From assembly GCA_934089275.1 (NCBI GenBank), contig CAKOJJ010000017.1, forward strand, positions 1 to 34,177: a stretch of 34,177 bases of DNA, read 5' to 3'. Below are positions 24,441 to 30,827 of the stretch, in pieces. The stretch's first letter is position 1, and the number at the start of each line of letters is the position of its first letter. Made by a program: the position numbers and the translations under genes. The stretch comes from an uncultured Bacilli bacterium (GTDB lineage Bacteria; Bacillota_I; Bacilli_A; RF39; UBA660). The notes below the pieces were generated by a model. The model worked only from the letters and a program-made list of their open reading frames with translations, made no database searches and was not told the origin of the DNA.

Positions 24441-25499
24441 CTATTTAAGTTTATTAAAAATATTATCAATAAGCACAATGTCATTTTGAGCTTCATCACA
24501 ATTACCTGTATTGCAAGTTTTATCTTTAATGGAATAATCATATACTTTTTTATTATTAACTAATTTCACTATATTATCGTATTTAGTAAAATATGTTAAT
24601 TCATTTTGATCATACTTAATTGACATTAATTCATCTAAAAAAAACACTTCATAATTTTTTTTATTTATCGTTAATTTTATAGTTTCATTTTTCAAATTTT
24701 TATAAAACTGGTAGTAGTTACTAAAATTATCACTTACACTATATTTTGATGTATTTTCTATTACACTATTTCTTTTTGAAAAAAACATTTTGTTATTAAT
24801 ATAATCTTTTTCTACATCCAACTTATATTCAACGAATTCTTCTTCATCAGTATATTTAACTTCTAAATATAAATTATTGATTATTTTTTTAAAATCACTA
24901 AATTTAAAATATTCTTGTAATTCATAAAAATCTATAATATTTATATTATTATTTATTTGTGTACTATTAAATATTTCCTTTTTCTCATTGTTATTTTTTA
25001 TACATAATTTTATATTATCTATGGAATTGTCACTTTTATATTCAAGGGTAAAATACAATTTATCTGGTGTTTTAAATATAAATCCATTTTTTATGATTAA
25101 ATCAGCATTATTATTAGTAATTATGTAAACATTGGTTTTTCCAAACCAACTAAAGAAATAGTAAACTAGAAACAAAAGAAAAAATATAATAAATAAACAA
25201 ATAGCTATCTTTAAATTATTTTTTAGTTTTTGGTTTTGATCTATTAGTTTAAACTTAAAGTTATCAAATTTACTCTTACTAGTTTCTGTAAAAAATTCTC
25301 CCATTAAAATTTCGTCAGTTGAAACTGAAAAATATTCTGATAATAATTTTAAATTGTTAGATGTTATTGAAATCTTACCACTTTCCCATTTGTTAACTGT
25401 TGTTCTGCTTATATGTAAATCTTCTGCCAGTTTAGTTTGACTAATATTCTTTTTTGTCCTTAACTTTGAAATAAATTTTCCTATTTTTTTATCATCCAT
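24441..25499 (-). CDS. Membrane-anchored XRE-type regulator with outside sensor domain
   Basis: The 352-residue protein has an XRE/Cro helix-turn-helix at residues 7-61 (SQTKLAEDLHISRTTVNKWESG) and a linker. One strong membrane segment follows (about 96-117), then an extracytoplasmic domain of about 235 residues that I do not recognise. This domain is beta-rich and ends with CNTGNC (329-334). The layout suggests a one-component sensor that reads a signal outside and binds DNA inside. It sits directly upstream of the ABC operon in the same direction. AAAGGTGA precedes ATG. The extreme AT content matches the operon and exceeds that of the ribosomal genes on both sides. Confidence 0.85.
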   Translation of the reverse strand: MDDKKIGKFISKLRTKKNISQTKLAEDLHISRTTVNKWESGKISITSNNLKLLSEYFSVSTDEILMGEFFTETSKSKFDNFKFKLIDQNQKLKNNLKIAICLFIIFFLLFLVYYFFSWFGKTNVYIITNNNADLIIKNGFIFKTPDKLYFTLEYKSDNSIDNIKLCIKNNNEKKEIFNSTQINNNINIIDFYELQEYFKFSDFKKIINNLYLEVKYTDEEEFVEYKLDVEKDYINNKMFFSKRNSVIENTSKYSVSDNFSNYYQFYKNLKNETIKLTINKKNYEVFFLDELMSIKYDQNELTYFTKYDNIVKLVNNKKVYDYSIKDKTCNTGNCDEAQNDIVLIDNIFNKLK

Positions 25500-25517
25500 A
25501 AACTCACCTTTAAATTA

Positions 25518-25523
25518 ATTATA
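25518..25523 (-). promoter_or_regulatory. Possible -10 of the XRE regulator gene
   Basis: The minus strand reads TATAAT about 18 bases before ATG. No clear -35 or TGN extension is present. Expression could also come from read-through of the rplL terminator. Confidence 0.45.
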
Positions 25524-25559
25524 CATAAATATTTTATAAAAAGCCAAACATTATAGCAC

Positions 25560-25585
25560 AAAAAAACTCTACAAAAGTAGAGTTT
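25560..25585 (-). terminator. rplL terminator (copy 2 of a shared repeat)
   Basis: Minus-strand hairpin AAACTCTAC / GTAGAGTTT with a TTTT loop and T7 run. All 26 bases match the tuf terminator in the same orientation. It ends the rplJL transcript exactly where rpoB would usually follow. Confidence 0.92.
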
Positions 25586-25598
25586 AATGATCAGTTAA

Positions 25599-25967
25599 TT
25601 AAACTAATTCTACAGTAGCTCCAGCTTCTTCTAATTTAGCTTTAATTTCATTAGCTTCATCAGCAGAAACGTTTTCTTTGATGTTACCACCATTATCAGC
25701 TACACCTTTAGCTTCAACTAATCCTAATCCAGTAATTTCTCTTACGATTTTAATTACTGCAATTTTAGAAGCACCAGCATCTTTTAATACTACAGTTTTT
25801 TTAGCATCAGCATCAGCGTCAGCACCAGCAACTGGAGCAGCAGCAACAGCTACAGCACTTGGATCTACTCCAAATTCTTCTTTCATAGCGTCTACTAAAT
25901 CTTTAACTTCTAAAATAGTCATTTCTTTAATTGCATCAATAATTTCACTTGTTGATAATTTTGCCAT
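25599..25967 (-). CDS. rplL: 50S ribosomal protein L7/L12
   Basis: The 122-residue L7/L12 forms the stalk that recruits translation factors. It has the helical dimerisation domain (1-35), an Ala/Asp-rich hinge (about 36-55) and the C-terminal domain with KIAVIKIVREITGLGLVEAK. AAGGA lies 9 bases before ATG, and the gap contains ATG-ATT-TAA, a minimal start-stop frame. It follows rplJ by 20 bases. No rpoB follows. Confidence 0.98.
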   Translation of the reverse strand: MAKLSTSEIIDAIKEMTILEVKDLVDAMKEEFGVDPSAVAVAAAPVAGADADADAKKTVVLKDAGASKIAVIKIVREITGLGLVEAKGVADNGGNIKENVSADEANEIKAKLEEAGATVELV

Positions 25968-25987
25968 TTAAATCATTCCTTTCCTAA

Positions 25988-26485
25988 TTACTTTTCTTCA
26001 CCTAATTTTTCGGCATATAAATTAAGCGCAATAGATAGATTTTTTACGTGCTCTATCAAGCCACCTGCAAACATAGTAAGTAATCCTTCCATAGATGGAA
26101 TAGAAGCGTAATCGTTAATTACATCTAGAGAAACAACTTCGCCATTAACCATACCAGTTATAATCTTAACATTTTCATGAGCTTTTGCAAAAGAATCGAT
26201 TGCCTTAATAGGTTCTAATAAATCTTTTCCAAATACTATAGCGTTTTGTCCTTCTAAGAATTCACTTAAGTTAACACCCATACCATTTAATGCAATATTT
26301 ACAAGAGTATTCTTATAAATTTTTACTTCACTATCAACTTTTTTAAGTTCTCTTCTTAAGCCTTGTAAATCAGCAACTGTTGATTCTTTATAATTGAATA
26401 AAATTACACTTTGAGAATTTTTAATCTTATCAGTTATTTCTTTAACAGTTTCTTTTTTACTATTAAGAATTTTCTCGCTTGCCAT
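25988..26485 (-). CDS. rplJ: 50S ribosomal protein L10
   Basis: The 165-residue L10 anchors the L7/L12 stalk to 23S rRNA. It starts MASEKILNSKKETVKEI and carries LFNYKESTVADLQGLRRELKK. The frame is open to 26590, but AAGGAGG six bases before ATG 26485 decides the start. The extra upstream part is the regulatory leader, through which L10 (with L7/L12) is known to repress its own operon. Confidence 0.98.
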   Translation of the reverse strand: MASEKILNSKKETVKEITDKIKNSQSVILFNYKESTVADLQGLRRELKKVDSEVKIYKNTLVNIALNGMGVNLSEFLEGQNAIVFGKDLLEPIKAIDSFAKAHENVKIITGMVNGEVVSLDVINDYASIPSMEGLLTMFAGGLIEHVKNLSIALNLYAEKLGEEK

Positions 26486-26509
26486 ATATGTCCTCCTTAT
26501 TATATTTAT

Positions 26510-26612
26510 AAAAAAACTTTCCGATTTGGAAAGTTTAAATACAAAAGTATATATAACTTTCCCTCGGTAGGAAATTAAGGATACATCCACCTACTGTCTT
26601 CGGTAATAAGTT
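26510..26612 (-). promoter_or_regulatory. L10 leader RNA with attenuator
   Basis: The minus strand carries the conserved L10-leader text ACCGAAGACAGTAGGTGGA (26604-26586) and CCTACCGAGGG, known as the Rfam L10_leader that binds the L10(L12)4 complex. Downstream, AAACTTTCC / GGAAAGTTT plus a T-run (26536-26510) is a terminator. GGGAAAGTT at 26563-26555 can instead pair with its first arm, giving an antiterminator. Excess L10 should favour termination. Confidence 0.9.
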
Positions 26613-26628
26613 TTTTTATTCGTTATTT

Positions 26629-26657
26629 ATATTAACACGTTAATAATTACATGTCAA
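26629..26657 (-). promoter_or_regulatory. rplJL promoter
   Basis: Minus strand TTGACA (26657-26652), 17-base spacer, TAATAT (26634-26629) with TGT extension. The -35 lies in the last codons of rplA. It starts transcription just ahead of the L10 leader. Confidence 0.82.
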
Positions 26658-27345
26658 TAGCATCTTGATCTACATGGATTCCAGGCCCCATAGTTGTAGA
26701 TAAAGAAATATTTGTTATGTATTTTCCTTTAACTGTAGCAGGTTTTGCTTTCATTAAAGTATTTAATACAAATTGTACGTTTTCTACTAATTTCTTTTCA
26801 TCGAAAGAAACTTTACCAACCATTACATGAATATTTCCATATTGATCAGCTCTGTATTCAACCATACCTTTTTTAACATCTTCAACAGCCTTTTCAGGAG
26901 TTGGAGTAACTGTACCAGTTTTAGGGTTTGGCATTAAACCTTTAGGTCCTAAAACTTTACCAATTTTACCTAATTGAGGCATCATATCAGGAGTTGCAAT
27001 GATTACATCAAAATCAAACCATTGTTCTTTTTCGATTTTTTCAATCATGTCAGCTTCTCCTACAAAATCAGCTCCAGCTTTTTTAGCAGCTTCAGCAGCA
27101 GCACCTTTAGCTAAAACTAAGATTTTTTTAGTTTTACCATTTCCGTTAGGTAATACTAATGAACCTCTCATTTGTTGGTCAGCTTTTTTAGTATCAATAT
27201 TAAGTTTTACTGCTAATTCAACTGAACTATCAAATTTAGTGATGCTAGTTTCTTTAGCTAACTTAACTGCTTCTTCTAATTGATAAGCTTTGTTCTTTTC
27301 AACTTTTTTAGAAGCTTCCACATATTTCTTACCTAGTTTTCTCAT
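26647..27345 (-). CDS. rplA: 50S ribosomal protein L1
   Basis: The 232-residue L1 binds 23S rRNA at the E-site stalk and often represses its own mRNA. Conserved GKIGKVLGPKGLMPNPKTGTV and the ending TMGPGIHVD are present, and the length is normal. GGAGGG precedes ATG. It follows rplK by 39 bases. Confidence 0.98.
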   Translation of the reverse strand: MRKLGKKYVEASKKVEKNKAYQLEEAVKLAKETSITKFDSSVELAVKLNIDTKKADQQMRGSLVLPNGNGKTKKILVLAKGAAAEAAKKAGADFVGEADMIEKIEKEQWFDFDVIIATPDMMPQLGKIGKVLGPKGLMPNPKTGTVTPTPEKAVEDVKKGMVEYRADQYGNIHVMVGKVSFDEKKLVENVQFVLNTLMKAKPATVKGKYITNISLSTTMGPGIHVDQDAIDM

Positions 27346-27384
27346 CTTTTTCCCTCCAATCGTGGTTTATTAGCGGATAATTTA

Positions 27385-27966
27385 TTATTCTTCAGTTTCT
27401 TGTTTTTCAGTTATGACTTCAACATCAACATTTGTTGATTGAATTGATTCTTCCATAGCTTCTAATTCAGCTTCTCTTTTTTCAGCTTCTTTTTCAGCTA
27501 TAGCTGCTTCTTTTGCTTCTTCAGCAAGTTCAGCATCGTTTACACCTTCAACTGCAACACCCATGTTTCTTGCTGTACCTTCAATTATCTTCATAGCTTC
27601 TTCTATTGAATAAGCATTTAAGTCAGGTAATTTAATTTCAGCAATTGCTTTAGCATCATTTTTAGATAATGTTGCAACTATTTCATGAGCACCTTTCTTA
27701 CTACCAGAATTAATCTTAGCATATTTTTTGATTAAGCTTGCAGCTGGTGGAGTTTTTAATACAAAATCAAATGTTCTATCTTCATAAACCATGATTTCAA
27801 CTGGAATGATATCTCCCATTTTATCACGAGTAGCATCATTATATTTTGTACAGAACTCTTGTAAATTAATACCTGCAGGTCCTAAAGCTGTACCAACTGG
27901 TGGTGCAGGAGTAGCTTTTCCTGCTGGAATTTGTAATTTAATTCTTCTAACGATTTCTTTTGCCAC
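27385..27966 (-). CDS. rplK: 50S ribosomal protein L11 with acidic C-terminal extension
   Basis: L11 binds the GTPase centre of 23S rRNA. Residues 1-141 are a complete normal L11, with KLQIPAGKATPAPPVG, GAHEIVATLSKNDAKAIAEI and the usual end GTARNMGVAVEG. A 52-residue tail follows, rich in Glu and Ala, probably helical at first (AEEAKEAAIAEKEAEKREA) and then disordered. The family is normally about 141 residues. The start is GTG 27966, with AAAGGA 10 bases upstream; the frame is open further upstream, but that part has no L11 similarity. A small upstream frame overlaps the start. Confidence 0.95.
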   Translation of the reverse strand: MAKEIVRRIKLQIPAGKATPAPPVGTALGPAGINLQEFCTKYNDATRDKMGDIIPVEIMVYEDRTFDFVLKTPPAASLIKKYAKINSGSKKGAHEIVATLSKNDAKAIAEIKLPDLNAYSIEEAMKIIEGTARNMGVAVEGVNDAELAEEAKEAAIAEKEAEKREAELEAMEESIQSTNVDVEVITEKQETEE

Positions 27967-28018
27967 GTAAAACACATCCTTTCGCATTTTTCGCTTGTGG
28001 TGTTGGGCTAATCCGCAT
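27947..28018 (-). CDS. Possible upstream ORF overlapping the rplK start
   Basis: In the rplK leader an ATG at 28018, just after GGGAGGG (28028-28022), opens a frame of 23 codons. It runs through the rplK ribosome binding site and start in another frame and stops at TAG (27949-27947). The peptide would be short and basic (MRISPTPQAKNAKGCVLRGK, then RNR). The spacing to GGGAGGG is tight. It could be a translational control element or chance. Confidence 0.3.
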   Translation of the reverse strand: MRISPTPQAKNAKGCVLRGKRNR

Positions 28019-28057
28019 TTTCCCTCCCACTTACTAAAAAAATATTTAGCACTTAAA

Positions 28058-28066
28058 ATAATAACA
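28058..28066 (-). promoter_or_regulatory. rplKA promoter (extended -10)
   Basis: The minus strand reads TGTTATTAT. TTGTTT lies 17 bases upstream within the nusG terminator. The transcript would begin about 85 bases before rplK. Confidence 0.58.
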
Positions 28067-28076
28067 CACAAAATAC

Positions 28077-28102
28077 AAAAAAACAACTATAAAAGTTGTT
28101 TT
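28077..28102 (-). terminator. nusG terminator
   Basis: Minus-strand hairpin AAAACAACT / AGTTGTTTT (9 bp, 5-base loop) followed by a T-run. It separates secE-nusG from rplKA. Confidence 0.88.
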
Positions 28103-28127
28103 CTTTAAATTTTATGCAAAACCTTGT

Positions 28128-28667
28128 TTATTTAGAAACATTAACTTGGAAAAGTTCTACTTCAACAGGTGTTTCTTGTCCAAATAGATCAATTAATACT
28201 GTTAATCTAGAATTTTCTGTATCGATTGAATCAATACGTCCTTCCATACCAGTAAATGGTCCATCAACGATAGATACTTTAGTTCCAACTTCAAGTTCAG
28301 CATCAACATCTACTCTACTCATACCCATATTGATTAAGATACGATCAATTTCTTGAGGTAAAAGTGGTGTTGGTTTAGCACCTTTACCACTTGATCCGAT
28401 AAACCCAGTAACTCCTGGAGTATTACGAACGATGTACCATGCTTCATCAGTCATAATCATTTCAACTAAAATATAACCTGGGAACATTTTATGTTTTTTC
28501 TCTTTTTTAGAGCCGTCTTTCATTGTTTCAACAACTGTTTCTTCTGGAACAATAACTCTAAAGATATAATCTGAGAATCCCATTGATTCAGCACGCATTT
28601 CAAGTTTCTCTTTTACTTTTGCTTCATGACCACTATAAGTGTTAACTACATACCACAATTTTTCCAT
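28128..28667 (-). CDS. nusG: Transcription termination/antitermination factor NusG
   Basis: The 179-residue NusG binds RNA polymerase and couples it to ribosomes or Rho. The NGN domain opens LWYVVNTYSGHEAKVKEKL and includes MFPGYILVEM. The C-terminal KOW domain (127-155) reads GTKVSIVDGPFTGMEGRI. Its ATG overlaps the secE stop by one base, so translation is probably coupled. Confidence 0.98.
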   Translation of the reverse strand: MEKLWYVVNTYSGHEAKVKEKLEMRAESMGFSDYIFRVIVPEETVVETMKDGSKKEKKHKMFPGYILVEMIMTDEAWYIVRNTPGVTGFIGSSGKGAKPTPLLPQEIDRILINMGMSRVDVDAELEVGTKVSIVDGPFTGMEGRIDSIDTENSRLTVLIDLFGQETPVEVELFQVNVSK

Positions 28668-29041
28668 TATTTAATCAAATCCTTTACTAAAGCAAATAAT
28701 GCATCTAATCCGAAGAAAAATAGTGCAAAAAATGCTACAAATATTAAACAAGCAAGTGAATATTTTACAAGCTCAGTTTTGTTTGGCCATCTTACCATCT
28801 TCATTTCAGCTTTTATCTCACTGAAATATGTATCTTGTTTTCCAATGTTTGCTCTAGTTTCTTTCAAGTCTTTTATTTCTTTTTTTAATTCGCGTTTTTC
28901 GCCTTTATCTTTAGTCTTTTTTAACTCAGCAATTTTTCCATCGATTTTTTCTTCAATTTTTCTTTTTTCATTTAAAATTGCTTCTTTTTCGATTTTCTTT
29001 GCATGTTTTAAATCAGCTTTAGATATGTTTTTCTTTGCCAT
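28667..29041 (-). CDS. secE: Preprotein translocase subunit SecE with long N-terminal coiled coil
   Basis: SecE clamps the SecY channel. The C-terminal 50 residues hold the family core: IKAEMKMVRWPNKTELVKYS (77-96) and one membrane segment (about 94-113). About 65 highly charged residues before this look like coiled coil and are unusual for the short Gram-positive SecE. ATG 29041 is chosen because GAGGTG precedes it. No rpmG (L33) gene lies between it and sigH, unlike in Bacillus. Confidence 0.92.
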   Translation of the reverse strand: MAKKNISKADLKHAKKIEKEAILNEKRKIEEKIDGKIAELKKTKDKGEKRELKKEIKDLKETRANIGKQDTYFSEIKAEMKMVRWPNKTELVKYSLACLIFVAFFALFFFGLDALFALVKDLIK

Positions 29042-29094
29042 AACCACACCTCTATTTTTTATTGTATAAAAAAAACACTTTCGTGTACAAACAT

Positions 29095-29123
29095 AATATA
29101 GCACACAAAAGTATTAATTTCAA
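29095..29123 (-). promoter_or_regulatory. secE-nusG promoter
   Basis: Minus strand TTGAAA (29123-29118), 17-base spacer, TATATT (29100-29095) with TGC extension. The -35 overlaps the sigH stop. In the leader, ACACGAAAGTGT followed by eight T could form a weak terminator-like hairpin with a GAAA loop. Confidence 0.72.
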
Positions 29124-29725
29124 TAATTTTCAAGTAACTTTTTGATTTTATCTCTTATACGATGAGTTGTATTATATATCTTTTTAACTGGTTCATTTAA
29201 AAGTTCTGATATTTCTTCCGTTTGAAAATTATTAATCATCAAATCAAACACTTCTTTTTCAAATGGACTTAATGATTCATCTATTTTAGAAACCAATATA
29301 TTATAGTTTTCTTTATTTATTACTTTTAATTCTGGATTACTATTTTCTTCGATTATTATATCAGCAAGCGTTGTATCTTCATCATCACCATACGTATAAT
29401 CTAAAGAAAAGCTTTCTCTTAAAACGGTTTCTTTAATAGTGCTTGATTTTCTAATCACATTTTGAATCTTCCTATTAACACATATCGTTATAAAAGTTGG
29501 AAGTGATGCGTTTTTTTCCTGATTATAATTATTAATAGCGTCCATAAAAGCTATTATAGCATCCTGTCTTACTTCCAAAACATCCAAATTATGATATTTT
29601 AATACAGCACGATATTTACTTAATAGTATATCTATTATATATTTATACTTTTCATATAATAAATCCGTTGCTTCTTCATTATCACATACCATATTTACTA
29701 CCTCATTATCAGGATATTCATTCAT
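29120..29725 (-). CDS. sigH: Sigma-70 family factor, SigH-like by position
   Basis: The 201-residue protein has sigma regions 2 (about 45-95, including EVRQDAIIAFMDAINNY and LPTFITICVNRKIQN) and 4 (about 150-198, with LSPFEKEVFDLMINNFQTEEISELLN). Bacillus sigH lies at the same place, after rlmB and before secE-nusG; the intervening yacP and rpmG are missing here. SigH runs transition-state and competence or sporulation genes in Bacillus; the role here is inferred. Its ATG overlaps the rlmB stop by one base. It ends with TGA. Confidence 0.82.
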   Translation of the reverse strand: MNEYPDNEVVNMVCDNEEATDLLYEKYKYIIDILLSKYRAVLKYHNLDVLEVRQDAIIAFMDAINNYNQEKNASLPTFITICVNRKIQNVIRKSSTIKETVLRESFSLDYTYGDDEDTTLADIIIEENSNPELKVINKENYNILVSKIDESLSPFEKEVFDLMINNFQTEEISELLNEPVKKIYNTTHRIRDKIKKLLENY

Positions 29726-30399
29726 TATTTTTCTCCTATTCCATATATAAGTATAGCTGCAGCAACAGAGGCATTTAGACTATTTACTTCTCCTTTCATA
29801 GGAATACTGATTATTACATCTGAATTGTTTCTTACTAATTTTGAAAGACCATTTCCTTCACTTCCAATTACTAAAAGTTTTTTATCGTTATAGTCTATTT
29901 TTCTAAAATCTTCTCCATCTGCTTCAGCACTATAAACAAAATAGCCATCCCTTTTTAGTTCATTTATGGCATTAACCAAATTCGTGACCATAATTATATT
30001 TACTCTACTTAAAGCTCCAGTAGATGTTTTTACAACCGTATCATTTACAACTACTCCACGATCTTTAGGAATTATAATATTCTTTACTCCAATCGCTTCA
30101 CAAGTTCTTATAATTGCTCCAAAATTATGAGGATCTTCCAAATGATCTAACATTACAACTAATGGATCTCCATGAATTTCATCTAAAGTTTTGTATTCAT
30201 AGTCATCTACTTCAATAATGATTCCTTGATTATGTTTCATTAAAGCATCCATTGATTTTGAATCCATATTAACATAACGTATTTTATTTTGTTTAATTTT
30301 TTCAATTATAGTTTTATCTTTAAAAGTATCTGCAAGATATACTTTTCTTATAGTTTTAATATTTAATTCGTTAAAAACATTTTTTCCACAAACTCTCAT
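29725..30399 (-). CDS. rlmB: 23S rRNA (guanosine-2'-O)-methyltransferase RlmB
   Basis: The 224-residue SpoU/TrmH enzyme methylates the ribose of G2251 (E. coli numbering) in 23S rRNA. It has a short N-terminal RNA-binding part starting with CGKNVFNEL. The SPOUT knot carries PHNFGAIIRTCEAIGV, GSEGNGLS and IPMKGEVNSLNASVAAAIL. It is slightly short for the family (about 245). It overlaps mrnC by ATGA and sigH by one base. Confidence 0.93.
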   Translation of the reverse strand: MRVCGKNVFNELNIKTIRKVYLADTFKDKTIIEKIKQNKIRYVNMDSKSMDALMKHNQGIIIEVDDYEYKTLDEIHGDPLVVMLDHLEDPHNFGAIIRTCEAIGVKNIIIPKDRGVVVNDTVVKTSTGALSRVNIIMVTNLVNAINELKRDGYFVYSAEADGEDFRKIDYNDKKLLVIGSEGNGLSKLVRNNSDVIISIPMKGEVNSLNASVAAAILIYGIGEK

Positions 30400-30752
30400 A
30401 ATTCACCTGTTATATAATTTAATAATTCATTACATCTTTCTATATTATTTGTATATAATGTACCAATTAACGCTTCTAAGCCAGTTGCTTTTTTGTAAGT
30501 TATTATATCAGTTGTCTTACTGCGATGACTTGATGCATTTCGGCCACGATTCACGATTAGTATTTCTTCTTCACTTAAAATTTGACGATTTATTAGTTCT
30601 TCTAAAATTCTTCGTTGAGAAGTAGCACTTACGTAATTTAAACTTTTTCGAGCTAAATCCTTTACTTTAGCAATACCTTTATTTATTAAAAATTTCCTTA
30701 TATGAAGTTCATATACCGCATCACCTAAGTAAGCATATACTAAGCTTTCCAT
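30396..30752 (-). CDS. mrnC: Mini-ribonuclease III
   Basis: The 118-residue RNase III-like enzyme lacks a double-stranded RNA-binding domain and in Bacillus matures 23S rRNA ends. The catalytic signature is YLGDAVYELHIR (8-19), with SHRSKTTDIITYKKATGLEALIG near the end. It is a little short for the family. It leads the mrnC-rlmB-sigH operon with GGTGAG before ATG and an own promoter. Bacillus has the same mrnC-rlmB order. Confidence 0.93.
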   Translation of the reverse strand: MESLVYAYLGDAVYELHIRKFLINKGIAKVKDLARKSLNYVSATSQRRILEELINRQILSEEEILIVNRGRNASSHRSKTTDIITYKKATGLEALIGTLYTNNIERCNELLNYITGEL

Positions 30753-30767
30753 TTTCTCACCGACTAA

Positions 30768-30796
30768 ATAATAACATATTTATTCCTTCTTATCAA
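30768..30796 (-). promoter_or_regulatory. mrnC-rlmB-sigH promoter
   Basis: Minus strand TTGATA (30796-30791), 17-base spacer, TATTAT (30773-30768) with TGT extension. Confidence 0.78.
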
Positions 30797-30802
30797 CAAA
30801 AG

Positions 30803-30827
30803 AAAAAAAGCTAAGATTACTCAGCTT
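30803..30827 (-). terminator. ftsH terminator
   Basis: Minus-strand hairpin AAGCTGAG / CTTAGCTT (8 bp with one G-T pair, 4-base loop) followed by seven T. The ftsH stop codon lies in the loop. Confidence 0.88.

Noticed and set aside
20206..25499. Insertion element or prophage
   Set aside because: No transposase, integrase, terminal inverted repeat or tRNA-linked attachment site is visible around the accessory block.
25678..25971. Plus-strand 97-codon frame opposite rplL
   Set aside because: Ala/Ser/Thr-rich text is simply the reverse of the Ala-rich L7/L12 hinge.
27967..28086. Long N-terminal extension of L11
   Set aside because: The open frame continues upstream of GTG 27966, but it crosses the rplK promoter and leader and has no L11 similarity.
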